A program made the position numbers and the translations under genes. Below are positions 1 through 7,047 of a stretch of DNA of 19,014 nucleotides, piece after piece (the first letter of the stretch is position 1; every line of letters starts with the position of its first letter). The notes below the pieces were generated by a model that saw only the letters and a list, made by a program, of their open reading frames with translations, did no database searches and had not been told where the DNA came from. This DNA is from Treponema sp. (lineage in GTDB: Bacteria; Spirochaetota; Spirochaetia; Treponematales; Treponemataceae). The stretch lies in contig JAHAZA010000053.1 of assembly GCA_018385415.1 (NCBI GenBank), positions 1-19,014 of the forward strand, given 5' to 3'.

Positions 1-144
1 AAAAAAATGAGTGATATGCTGTCTTCACTAAAAGACGTAAAAATTCTGGACAATAAAGTTACAATAAAAATTGCAGTTACCCAGGAAGTTGTTGCTCAGC
101 TTGAATCATTAGCAGAAGAATTACTAAAGGAGTTGCCGGACTAA
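1..144 (+). CDS. C-terminal end of an unidentified protein (partial)
   Basis: An open frame runs from the window edge to a TAA at 142-144. It has 45 codons from an in-frame ATG at position 7, but the frame is already open before that. No Shine-Dalgarno sequence can be seen because only six bases precede this ATG, so I treat the gene as cut on its left side. The visible residues are hydrophilic, with an acidic, leucine-rich helical tail (ESLAEELLKELPD) and no membrane segment or recognised motif. I do not recognise the family. A terminator follows 12 bases after the stop, which supports this being the true end of a transcription unit. Confidence 0.5.
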   Translation, partial: KKMSDMLSSLKDVKILDNKVTIKIAVTQEVVAQLESLAEELLKELPD

Positions 145-156
145 TCCTCATAAAAA

Positions 157-193
157 AAAGACAACCTGCTTTTTAGGGGCAAGTTGTCTTTTA
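157..193. terminator. Bidirectional Rho-independent terminator
   Basis: The arms are 157-169 (AAAGACAACCTGC) and 179-191 (GCAAGTTGTCTTT), a 13-bp stem with one imperfect pair. In the rightward transcript that pair is a C-A mismatch followed by a short T run. In the leftward transcript it is a G-U wobble, and the hairpin is followed by eight U (A run at 152-159). It therefore suits the leftward cellobiose phosphorylase transcript at least as well as the rightward gene ending at 144. It would give the phosphorylase mRNA a 3' untranslated tail of about 150 bases. Confidence 0.8.
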
Positions 194-341
194 AATTTTT
201 GACTCTTGAAAAAAATAAGTGTATTTTATATTCGAAACATACACAGTAGCTGTCAGCTGCAAGGGAGAAACTCGCACTAAACTTTTTTACCGCAGCCTAC
301 TGTATTTACAGAATAAATTTCACACTCTCACGGACAAATCG

Positions 342-2747
342 TTACATTACAAGAACAACTTCTGCAGTCTTTCCGAGAATAGAAGATGGAATGTAATTTG
401 ATTCCATCTTCTTTCCGTCAACTGTAAGTTCTTTACATCCACTTTGAACGTGATCTGGATTTTTTACTGTGATGTGCAGGTGACATCCACGGAAATCTTT
501 TTCAATTTCAAATCCATCCCATTCTGCAGGAATTGATGGAGCTACCTTAAGACCGTTTAAGTCTGGTCTCATTCCCATGATTCCTTCAACACATCCTACC
601 ATTACAGTAGATGCTGTACCTGTAAGCCAGTGTACATGTGAGCGGCCGAAGTGTGGAGAAGCTTTTCCTTCTGTGAACTGACCGTAACAATATGGTTCAA
701 GCTTACGGATTTCTGCTTTGTCGTTCTGGCTAGCCGGAGCATTTTCCATAAAGTACTGGAATGCTGTGTTTCCGTGACCTTTGAGGGCTTCAGCTAAGAT
801 GATCCATCCCTGTGACTGAGAGAAGATACCTGCATTTTCTTTAACACCCTGATTGTAGATTACAGCAAGAGCACCGTCGAATGCGTGCTTCTGATATGGT
901 GGATCCATAAGAACAAGACCAAAGTCTGTGTTAAGCTGTTTGTTAACCATTCCAAGAGCAAGGTCAGCCTGCTGGTCTGTTGCAAGACCTGAGATAACTG
1001 CCCAGCTCTGTGGGTTGAGCCACATGTTTGCTTCCGGGTCGTTTCTGTTTCCGATAACTTCGCCGCGTTCTGTAAAGCCGCGGATAAAGCGGTCTTCATT
1101 CCAGCAGAGCTTCTGGATTTTTTCACCAAGCTTTTTCTGTTCTTCGTTCAAGTATGAAACGTAAGAAGTATCTTTTTTGTATTCTGCAAATTCACGAAGA
1201 ATTGTCATTGCAAGATAGAACTGAAAGGCAACGAATGATGATTCACCGTTTGCACCAAGTCTTAAACAGTCGTTCCAGTCAGCATAGAGACCTGCTGGAA
1301 TTCCGTGTGGACCTAAGTGATCCATTGAGAACTTGATTGCACGCTGAAGGTGATCGTATACAGTTCCTTCTTCTTTGTTTGCGTAAGGAATTACTTCGTC
1401 AAGGAATGCAACGTTTCCTGTTTCTGCAACGTATTTGTAAACTGTAGGGAAGAGCCAGAGTGCATCGTCTGCGCGGTAATGTGGGTGACCTGTTTCCTGA
1501 ACGTATGAAGCATCATCCGGTGTATCTTCGTGACCAGCATTGTGTGTAAACTTAACAAGTGGAAGTCCACCACCATTGTTTACCTGTGCTGAAAGCATGA
1601 AACGGATTTTTTCTACAGCCATTTCCGGTTCAAGATGAATAACACCCTGAATGTCCTGAACTGTGTCGCGGTAACCGTATCCGTTTCGAAGACCACAGTA
1701 AATGTAAGAAGCTGCGCGGCTCCATGTGAATGTCATGAAACAGTTGTAAGCGTTCCATGTGTTGATCATTGTGTTGAAGTGTTCGCTTGGTGTTTTAACC
1801 TGGAAGTGTTCGAATCTTCCGTGCCACTGTTTTATGAGAGAAGCAACTTCTGCTTTACATACAGCACTCAAGTCTTTGTAACCTGCAAGGATTTTTTCTA
1901 CTGCTTCGTTCTGCTGCATTGTAAGAACGAAAGCCATTTCTTTTGTTTCGCCAGGGTTCAATTCAACTACTGTAGAAAGAGCACCACAGGCATTTTCGTT
2001 GTAGCTTGTAATGTTTCCAAGATCGCCGTTTATAACGCCAACTGGATCTTTGTATGTGTGGTATTCACCAAGGAAGCCCTTTTTGTCTCCGCAGTATGAA
2101 GAAACTTTTGAACCTACAAGAGCGAATACTCTGTCTGTTGAAGTCTTGTTGTCAACTTCGTATGTAAGTCCTTCAAGGTTTCCGTGTACTGTATCAACGA
2201 TTCTGTTTTCAACAAATTTTGTGCGTCCGATGAAGAGGGAATACTGAAGGTTTACCTGATCCTGTTCATAGTTGCAGTTATTTGTAAATTCAGCATAGCC
2301 TGTAACAGTAAGACTGCGTTTTTTGTCAGAATTGTTTGTTACTTTAAAGTTCCATACTTCGTGTTCACAATCAAGTGGAACGTAGTACAAAGCTTCAGAA
2401 TGAATTCCGGAATAGTCAGCCATGATGTTTGTGTAAGCTGTTCCGTGGTGACATTCGCTTTTGTAATCCTTGAGATCTTTTCCAACTGGCTGCCATGATG
2501 CTGACCAGTAATCCTTGCTTTCGTTATCCCGAAGGTAAATGTAGCGTCCTGGCTGGTCAAAGTTGTTGAATACGTATCTTAAGATACGACCGTTTGCACC
2601 TGATTTTGCAAAGCTGTAACCACCAGCGTTATTTGAAATGATTGCACCATACAATGGTGAACCAAGATAGTTTACCCATGGGTTTGGAGTCTGTGGATTT
2701 GTAACGACATATTCACGTTTTTCGTCGTCAAAATAACCGTACTTCAT
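342..2747 (-). CDS. Cellobiose phosphorylase (GH94 family)
   Basis: This 801-residue cytoplasmic enzyme should cleave cellobiose with phosphate to give glucose 1-phosphate and glucose, saving one ATP per disaccharide. Its length and whole layout fit GH94: an N-terminal beta-sandwich (about 1-280), a helical linker, and an (alpha/alpha)6 barrel (about 320-720). The catalytic acid is expected at Asp490 in YADWNDC (488-494), matching the known GH94 DWND site. GYRDTVQD (358-365) and TGTAS (709-713) fit the substrate and phosphate pocket. No signal peptide is seen. The start is supported by AGAGGA seven bases upstream on the minus strand and a good promoter beyond it. The gene is alone in its orientation. 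A related GH94 enzyme such as cellodextrin phosphorylase is possible, but the length and N-terminus favour cellobiose. Confidence 0.9.
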   Translation of the reverse strand: MKYGYFDDEKREYVVTNPQTPNPWVNYLGSPLYGAIISNNAGGYSFAKSGANGRILRYVFNNFDQPGRYIYLRDNESKDYWSASWQPVGKDLKDYKSECHHGTAYTNIMADYSGIHSEALYYVPLDCEHEVWNFKVTNNSDKKRSLTVTGYAEFTNNCNYEQDQVNLQYSLFIGRTKFVENRIVDTVHGNLEGLTYEVDNKTSTDRVFALVGSKVSSYCGDKKGFLGEYHTYKDPVGVINGDLGNITSYNENACGALSTVVELNPGETKEMAFVLTMQQNEAVEKILAGYKDLSAVCKAEVASLIKQWHGRFEHFQVKTPSEHFNTMINTWNAYNCFMTFTWSRAASYIYCGLRNGYGYRDTVQDIQGVIHLEPEMAVEKIRFMLSAQVNNGGGLPLVKFTHNAGHEDTPDDASYVQETGHPHYRADDALWLFPTVYKYVAETGNVAFLDEVIPYANKEEGTVYDHLQRAIKFSMDHLGPHGIPAGLYADWNDCLRLGANGESSFVAFQFYLAMTILREFAEYKKDTSYVSYLNEEQKKLGEKIQKLCWNEDRFIRGFTERGEVIGNRNDPEANMWLNPQSWAVISGLATDQQADLALGMVNKQLNTDFGLVLMDPPYQKHAFDGALAVIYNQGVKENAGIFSQSQGWIILAEALKGHGNTAFQYFMENAPASQNDKAEIRKLEPYCYGQFTEGKASPHFGRSHVHWLTGTASTVMVGCVEGIMGMRPDLNGLKVAPSIPAEWDGFEIEKDFRGCHLHITVKNPDHVQSGCKELTVDGKKMESNYIPSSILGKTAEVVLVM

Positions 2748-2778
2748 GAAATTCCTCTCTTATAGTTTTTTACTAGCT

Positions 2779-2803
2779 AGTTAGATTATAAAATCAACTA
2801 ACT
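2779..2803. promoter_or_regulatory. Candidate operator over the -10 box of the cellobiose phosphorylase promoter
   Basis: AGTTAG (2779-2784) and CTAACT (2798-2803) form perfect 6-base inverted arms around a 13-base centre. The left arm directly abuts the -10 box, which lies inside the pair. This size and placement fit a dimeric repressor site, as expected for a sugar-controlled gene. No regulator gene is in the window, so the protein is unknown. The arms are short and AT-rich, so chance is possible. Confidence 0.35.
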
Positions 2804-2813
2804 GACTTTTCAA
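2785..2813 (-). promoter_or_regulatory. Sigma-70-type promoter of the cellobiose phosphorylase gene
   Basis: Read on the minus strand, TTGAAA (2808-2813) is followed after exactly 17 bases by TATAAT (2785-2790). It lies about 40 bases before the gene's ATG, leaving room for a leader of about 30 bases with the AGAGGA ribosome site. Confidence 0.75.
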
Positions 2814-2885
2814 TTAAAATCATATGCCCAAAGTACTGAATTTATGAAAAAGTTTCTATAAATTAAACAATTTTTACATGATAAA

Positions 2886-2944
2886 GGGAATTTTGGGTGA
2901 AAGTATTTTATATAGAAGAATAAATGAGGAAAGTAAAAATTCCC
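2886..2944. repeat. Inverted repeat in the divergent intergenic region
   Basis: GGGAATTTT (2886-2894) and AAAATTCCC (2936-2944) are perfect 9-base inverted arms 41 bases apart. They lie between the leftward phosphorylase promoter and the purB promoter. No T run follows, so it is a poor terminator. Its role is unclear. The rest of the 2748-3018 gap holds only the two promoters and purB's ribosome site. Confidence 0.4.
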
Positions 2945-2961
2945 CATCTTATATAGACTAA

Positions 2962-2990
2962 ATGACAAGAGTTCAAAAATTCTGTATAAT
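2962..2990 (+). promoter_or_regulatory. Sigma-70-type promoter of purB
   Basis: ATGACA (2962-2967, five of six matches to TTGACA) is followed after 17 bases by a perfect TATAAT (2985-2990). Transcription should start near 2997. An in-frame ATG at 2962 lies inside the -35 box, so it cannot be the translation start. Confidence 0.75.
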
Positions 2991-3018
2991 ACTACATCAT
3001 TTTTATCAGAGGTTAATT

Positions 3019-4455
3019 ATGGCATTGACTAGTGTTTCACCTATCGACGGTCGCTATGAAGGAAAGACAAAGTGTCTTAAGGGATATTTCAGCGAAATGG
3101 CTTTAATGAGATATCGTATTTATACAGAAATCAACTATCTTATTAAGCTTCTTGAAACTCCAATGCTTAAAGGCAGAGTAAAATCAGCAGTTGATACTGC
3201 AAAGCTCCGTTCTATCATCGAAATCACAGAAGATGATGCTGCAATCATCAAGGCATTTGAAACAACTGGTTATGATGGAACTCCTGCTACAAACCACGAT
3301 GTAAAGGCCATTGAATACTTCATCAAAAGAAAGCTCAAAGAAATGGGAATGGATGAAATCCTGGAATACGTTCACTTTGCTTTGACCTCAGAAGATATTA
3401 ACAATATCTCTTACGGACTTATGATTCGTGATGCTGTAAACAATGTTGTAGTTCCAGAAATTCTTTCAATCTATGAAAAGCTTTATAAACTTGCAGTAGA
3501 ACACAAAGATCTTTCAATGCTTGCCCGCACACACGGACAGCCTGCAACACCAACAACTTTCGGTAAAGAAGTTTTAGTTTTCGTAAACCGCATGAAAGAA
3601 GAACTTACTCAGCTTGGAAACATCGATATTCTTCTTAAGCTTAACGGTGCAACTGGTGGATTCAACGCACACAACTTTGTATTCCCTGAATTTGACTGGA
3701 TCAACTTTAGCCACCAGCTTATAAATTCTTTCAATGCAGAAATCACACCTCTTGATAATGAATACATGCACACAAAGCCGCTCAAGGTTCGATTCAATCC
3801 AATTACAGCTCAGATTGAACCTCACGATTCATACCTGCGCGTATTTGACGGCGTAAAGAGAATCAACAATATCCTTACAGATTTTGCAATGGATACATGG
3901 CGTTACATTTCTGACGGATGGATTAAGCAGCGTACAGTTGCAGGTGAAATCGGATCAAGCGCAATGCCACACAAAGTAAATCCAATTGACTTTGAAAACG
4001 CAGAAGGAAACTTCGGAATGGCGAATGCAATGTTCGAATTCTTTGTAAGAAAGCTTTGTATCAGTCGTCTCCAGCGTGACCTTACAGACTCAACTGTAGA
4101 ACGCAACATGGGTTGTGCATTTGCTCACTCAATGATCGGATATGCTTCACTTCAAAAAGGTCTCGGAAAAATCGAAGTTAATGCTGCAAAAATCACAGAA
4201 GCTCTTGAAACAACACCAGAAGTTCTTGCAGAAGCATATCAGAATCTTCTTCGCATGAGCAATGTTGATAAGCCTTATGAACGTCTTAAGGAAATTACAC
4301 GCGGTAAGAAAGTTACAATCGAAGACTTCCACAATCTTGCAAAAAATCTTGAAGTAAGCGATGAAGTAAAGGCAAGACTTCTTGCTGCAACTCCACTTAC
4401 ATACACAGGTTTAAGCGGAAAAATTGTTGAACAGTTTGATGCAAAAATCAACTAA
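3019..4455 (+). CDS. purB: Adenylosuccinate lyase
   Basis: This 478-residue cytoplasmic enzyme splits fumarate from SAICAR and from adenylosuccinate, two steps of purine synthesis. The fumarase/aspartase superfamily signature GSSAMPHKVN is at 312-321, with the catalytic serine loop. The other conserved blocks are TSED (123-126) and the general-acid histidine in ARTHGQPATPTT (His172). TNHDVKAIEY (91-100) is typical of the longer E. coli-like PurB group. I chose the ATG at 3019 because AGAGG (3008-3012) lies just upstream and the promoter sits between it and the longer in-frame ATG at 2962. The gene is a single unit, with its own promoter and a strong terminator after it. Confidence 0.95.
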   Translation: MALTSVSPIDGRYEGKTKCLKGYFSEMALMRYRIYTEINYLIKLLETPMLKGRVKSAVDTAKLRSIIEITEDDAAIIKAFETTGYDGTPATNHDVKAIEYFIKRKLKEMGMDEILEYVHFALTSEDINNISYGLMIRDAVNNVVVPEILSIYEKLYKLAVEHKDLSMLARTHGQPATPTTFGKEVLVFVNRMKEELTQLGNIDILLKLNGATGGFNAHNFVFPEFDWINFSHQLINSFNAEITPLDNEYMHTKPLKVRFNPITAQIEPHDSYLRVFDGVKRINNILTDFAMDTWRYISDGWIKQRTVAGEIGSSAMPHKVNPIDFENAEGNFGMANAMFEFFVRKLCISRLQRDLTDSTVERNMGCAFAHSMIGYASLQKGLGKIEVNAAKITEALETTPEVLAEAYQNLLRMSNVDKPYERLKEITRGKKVTIEDFHNLAKNLEVSDEVKARLLAATPLTYTGLSGKIVEQFDAKIN

Positions 4456-4476
4456 ATCAACATAACAAAGATAGAA

Positions 4477-4524
4477 GGGCTGTCCAGAAAGTTATAAAAG
4501 CTTCTAAAAGGACAGCCCGTTTTT
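4477..4524 (+). terminator. Rho-independent terminator after purB
   Basis: GGGCTGTCC (4477-4485) and GGACAGCCC (4510-4518) form a perfect 9-bp GC-rich stem. The loop is 24 bases and can extend the stem weakly. A run of T (4520-4524) follows. Confidence 0.85.
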
Positions 4525-4590
4525 ATGTGTTTATAAGGAATTTTTACTGACAAACACTGAAAATTCATGAAAAAATTTAATAAAATCTGC

Positions 4591-4617
4591 TAAACTTAAT
4601 TTATGGATTTCCGAAAA
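4591..4617 (+). promoter_or_regulatory. Flagellar sigma-28-type (FliA) promoter of flaB
   Basis: TAAACTTA (4591-4598), an 11-base spacer and TCCGAAAA (4610-4617) match the sigma-28 consensus TAAAGTTT-N11-GCCGATAA at six of eight positions in each half. This is the expected class of promoter for a late flagellar filament gene. Transcription would begin near 4625, giving a leader of about 125 bases. Confidence 0.7.
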
Positions 4618-4620
4618 TAA

Positions 4621-4748
4621 AGTAACGGGTGGTAAAACCCCACTTGGACTAGTGTCCTTGCGAGGTTTGATACTTAAAACTACCAAATCTTACAAGGACC
4701 AGATTGAGATTAAAAACAATTTGATCAAAGATTTTAAGGAGATCCATT
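4621..4748 (+). promoter_or_regulatory. flaB leader with two candidate CsrA-binding hairpins
   Basis: The motif TACAAGGA (4691-4698) matches the core of the CsrA binding consensus (RUACARGGAUGU). It lies in the 10-base loop of a small hairpin with arms AATCT (4686-4690) and AGATT (4701-4705). A second GGA is in the Shine-Dalgarno sequence AAGGAG (4736-4741), in a loop closed by GATC (4723-4726) and GATC (4741-4744). A competing pair, GTCCTTG (4654-4660) with CAAGGAC (4693-4699), would bury the first GGA. Another hairpin, GGAC-TAGT-GTCC, lies at 4646-4657. CsrA repression of flagellin translation is known in Bacillus and Borrelia; its use here is inferred. Confidence 0.5.
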
Positions 4749-5609
4749 ATGGTTATCAATCACAACATGAGTGCAATGTTTGCACAGCGTTCACAGGGTC
4801 TTACAGACCTTAACAATCAGAAAAACATGGAAAAACTCTCATCAGGAATGAGAATTAACCGTGCTGGCGATGATGCTTCAGGACTTGCTGTTTCTGAAAA
4901 AATGCGTGCCCAGATTCGCGGTTTGAACCAGGCTTCTGAAAACGCAGAAAACGGTATTTCTTTCATTCAGACAACTGAAGGTTATTTGCAGGAAACAACT
5001 GACATCATTCATCGTATCCGCGAACTTGCAGTTCAGTCATCAAACGGTATTTATTCAGACGAAGACCGTATGCAGATCCAGGTTGAAGTTTCATCTTTGA
5101 TCGATGAAGTAGACCGCATCGCTTCTGCAGCACAGTTCAACGGTATGAACATGCTCACAGGACGTTTTGCTCGCCCTACAGGTGAAAACGCTGTTACAGG
5201 TTCTATGTGGTTCCACATTGGTGCTAACATGGATCAGAGAACACAGGTATACATTGGAACAATGTCTGCTACAGCACTTGGATTGAAGAATCTTGGTGAT
5301 GAATCTAAACTTTCACTTGCAGCTCCAGATGACGCTAACCGTGCAATCGGAACTCTGGATGAAGCACTTAAAAAGATCAACAAACAGCGCGCTGACCTCG
5401 GTGCTTACCAGAACCGTCTGGAAAAGACTGTTGTTGGTTTGGACATCGGTGCTGAAAACCTTCAGGCTTCTGAATCACGCATCCGTGATACAGACATGGC
5501 TGAAGAAATGGTTGACTTCACAAAGAACCAGGTTCTTTCACAGGCCGGAACTGCAATGTTGGCTCAGGCAAACCAGAGCTCACAGAACGTTCTTTCACTC
5601 CTCCGCTAA
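4749..5609 (+). CDS. flaB: Flagellar filament core protein, class B flagellin
   Basis: This 286-residue flagellin forms the core of the spirochaete periplasmic flagellum. It shows the conserved coiled-coil N-terminus (MVINHNMSAMFAQRSQ, then LSSGMRINRAGDDASGLAVSE at about 30-50) and C-terminus (ESRIRDTDMAEEMV, ending NVLSLLR). The variable middle domain is very short, as is typical of spirochaete FlaB, whose filaments are sheathed and inside the cell. There is no signal peptide; export is by the flagellar type III system. AAGGAG lies eight bases before the ATG. The gene stands alone between a sigma-28-like promoter and a terminator. Treponemes usually carry several flaB paralogues (flaB1, flaB2, flaB3); I cannot say which this is. 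Confidence 0.95.
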   Translation: MVINHNMSAMFAQRSQGLTDLNNQKNMEKLSSGMRINRAGDDASGLAVSEKMRAQIRGLNQASENAENGISFIQTTEGYLQETTDIIHRIRELAVQSSNGIYSDEDRMQIQVEVSSLIDEVDRIASAAQFNGMNMLTGRFARPTGENAVTGSMWFHIGANMDQRTQVYIGTMSATALGLKNLGDESKLSLAAPDDANRAIGTLDEALKKINKQRADLGAYQNRLEKTVVGLDIGAENLQASESRIRDTDMAEEMVDFTKNQVLSQAGTAMLAQANQSSQNVLSLLR

Positions 5610-5634
5610 TCAAAGTAGCATAGGTTAAGGATGA

Positions 5635-5669
5635 AAAATCGCTCTTCGAAAGAAGGGCGATTTTTTTTT
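5635..5669 (+). terminator. Rho-independent terminator after flaB
   Basis: A 13-bp stem (5635-5647 with 5652-5664, one G-T wobble) is closed by a GAAA loop and runs into nine T. It begins 25 bases after the flaB stop codon. Confidence 0.92.
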
Positions 5670-5706
5670 GAGCCAACATTGCTGTTTATCGATGGAACTA
5701 TTTCCC

Positions 5707-5735
5707 TTGTCTTTCCGACTATTCCTTCGTATATT
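5707..5735 (+). promoter_or_regulatory. Probable sigma-70-type promoter of trxA
   Basis: TTGTCT (5707-5712), a 17-base spacer and TATATT (5730-5735) lie about 70 bases before the thioredoxin ATG and just after the flaB terminator. Confidence 0.5.
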
Positions 5736-5802
5736 AAAATAAAGGCACAGACCTATAGCCAGCTTTGCAAATAGTGCGGATTATAAAACGAAGGAGAAAC
5801 CA

Positions 5803-6111
5803 ATGGCTGAAGTAACAGTAACAAAAGCTAATTTTGAAGCGGAAGTCCTTAACAGTGACAAACCTGTTCTGGTAGATTTCTGGGCAACATGGTGCGGACC
5901 ATGCCAGATGCTTTCGCCACTTATTAAAGAGATTGCAGAGGAACATCCAGAAATCAAAGTATGTAAGATCAATGTGGATGAAGAAATGGAACTTGCAACA
6001 CAGTTTAATGTAATGAGCATTCCTTTTGTTGCTGTATTCAAAAATGGAAAAGTCACTAATTCCTCAGTTGGATATCAGCAAAAAGAAAATCTTCTTTCAC
6101 TTATTGATTGA
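5803..6111 (+). CDS. trxA: Thioredoxin
   Basis: This 102-residue cytoplasmic protein has the usual thioredoxin length. The redox-active site WCGPC is at 30-34, and the cis-proline is at 74 (SIPF), facing it in the fold. It follows VLVDFWAT, the standard central strand. It reduces disulphides in partner proteins and would be recycled by thioredoxin reductase, which is not in this window. AAGGAG (5791-5796) fixes the start. The last codons and the TGA overlap the -35 box of the next gene's promoter. Confidence 0.95.
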   Translation: MAEVTVTKANFEAEVLNSDKPVLVDFWATWCGPCQMLSPLIKEIAEEHPEIKVCKINVDEEMELATQFNVMSIPFVAVFKNGKVTNSSVGYQQKENLLSLID

Positions 6112-6136
6112 AACAATATTTTTGCTTAATTATAAT
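6108..6136 (+). promoter_or_regulatory. Sigma-70-type promoter of the 6143 gene, overlapping the trxA stop
   Basis: TTGAAA (6108-6113), exactly 17 bases, then a perfect TATAAT (6131-6136). The -10 box ends six bases before the ATG at 6143, so the predicted start of transcription falls on or next to the start codon. The -35 box contains the trxA TGA (6109-6111). Confidence 0.75.
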
Positions 6137-6142
6137 GATGTC

Positions 6143-7018
6143 ATGAAAAAATTATTTTTATTAATTGTGACATCATTATTTGTTTTTTCTGGTTTTGCCA
6201 GAGATAAATCCTCTCTTAAATTTCGTCTTGTCTATGACGGTCCTTATATTGATTTAGAAAATCAGAGTGTTCCTGAAGGTTTTGAAGCTATCAGAATTTT
6301 AAAAGGAATGAAAGAAACAACTGTTCTTGTTGAAAAAAATGTGCAGCTGGATGGAACTCACATACAAAACTTTAAGCTCGCACAGGATATGTTTGGTTAT
6401 CCAAATATCAATTTTACTCTTGATGATGAAGGAACTCAGATATTTGCAAAACTTACAAGAGAAAATATTAGGAAGGAGATTCTTCTTGAGATGGATGGTA
6501 TTGCGATTCTATCTGCGGTAATCAGAGAAGAAATTACAGGCGGACAAGTTGCAATCAGCGGAGTAAATAATCTTAATCTGATTAAAATCATTAAAGATAA
6601 TTTTGAGTGTGAAGATAGTCTTAATATTAATTTTGATGTGGATTTTGTAAGGGTTACAGCAGTAAATGGTATTGTAGATAGAAAAGATCCAAAAGCTGTG
6701 TTGAATGCTTTTATGTATTATTATTTTACTGATGATCCAGTATGGAAATCTTTTGTTGCATCTGATGGAAAGTATTCCAAATCTCATGATAATATAACAT
6801 CTGTTCGAGATAATTTTCCAGAAACACTGAATTATTCAGAAATACAGATTCAAAAGGCTGAGAAGCTAAAAAAGAAACTTCCTTTTTATCTGTTTAAAAA
6901 TAATAAAGATATTCCATTTTCATATTTATACAAAATAAATATTTCAGGTTATGAATATATTGCTCAGGTAAACATGATTATGGATAAAGCTGGAAATTTC
7001 AGCATCAAGGGATTTTAA
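6143..7018 (+). CDS. Unknown exported protein
   Basis: I do not recognise this 291-residue protein. It begins with a clear signal peptide: MKK, a hydrophobic stretch to about residue 15, and a likely cut after SGFA (residue 19). No lipobox cysteine is present, so it should be soluble in the periplasm or at the surface. The mature part is rich in Asp, Asn, Lys and Ile with no further membrane helix and no motif I can name. The frame is open further upstream, inside trxA, but the ATG at 6143 starts the signal peptide and follows a strong promoter by six bases. There is no Shine-Dalgarno sequence, suggesting a leaderless mRNA. Its codons are visibly more AT-rich than those of trxA. Confidence 0.75.
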   Translation: MKKLFLLIVTSLFVFSGFARDKSSLKFRLVYDGPYIDLENQSVPEGFEAIRILKGMKETTVLVEKNVQLDGTHIQNFKLAQDMFGYPNINFTLDDEGTQIFAKLTRENIRKEILLEMDGIAILSAVIREEITGGQVAISGVNNLNLIKIIKDNFECEDSLNINFDVDFVRVTAVNGIVDRKDPKAVLNAFMYYYFTDDPVWKSFVASDGKYSKSHDNITSVRDNFPETLNYSEIQIQKAEKLKKKLPFYLFKNNKDIPFSYLYKINISGYEYIAQVNMIMDKAGNFSIKGF

Positions 7019-7035
7019 TTTTTACTGTCACCCGC

Positions 7036-7041
7036 TAAAAT
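7036..7041 (+). promoter_or_regulatory. Candidate -10 box for the helicase gene
   Basis: TAAAAT (7036-7041) ends six bases before the ATG at 7048, the same spacing as at the 6143 gene. The -35 region is poor: only three of six matches at 7013-7018, 17 bases upstream. The intervening GAAGGA touches the ATG directly, too close to act as a normal ribosome site. Confidence 0.4.
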
Positions 7042-7047
7042 GAAGGA

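Noticed and set aside
219..401. 60-codon rightward open frame at the end of the phosphorylase gene
   Set aside because: No ribosome site or promoter is seen, and it overlaps the 3' end of the phosphorylase gene on the opposite strand. The 145-341 gap otherwise holds only the terminator.
1635..2099. 154-codon rightward open frame inside the cellobiose phosphorylase gene
   Set aside because: It lies antisense to a well-supported gene, its Cys/Val-rich product looks like a reverse-strand artefact, and no ribosome site was seen.
2962..3018. Longer N-terminus for purB from the ATG at 2962
   Set aside because: This ATG lies in the -35 box of the promoter; AGAGG and the conserved N-terminus fit the ATG at 3019.
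6026..6142. N-terminal extension of the exported protein from 6026
   Set aside because: It overlaps trxA in another frame; the signal peptide and promoter fix the start at 6143.
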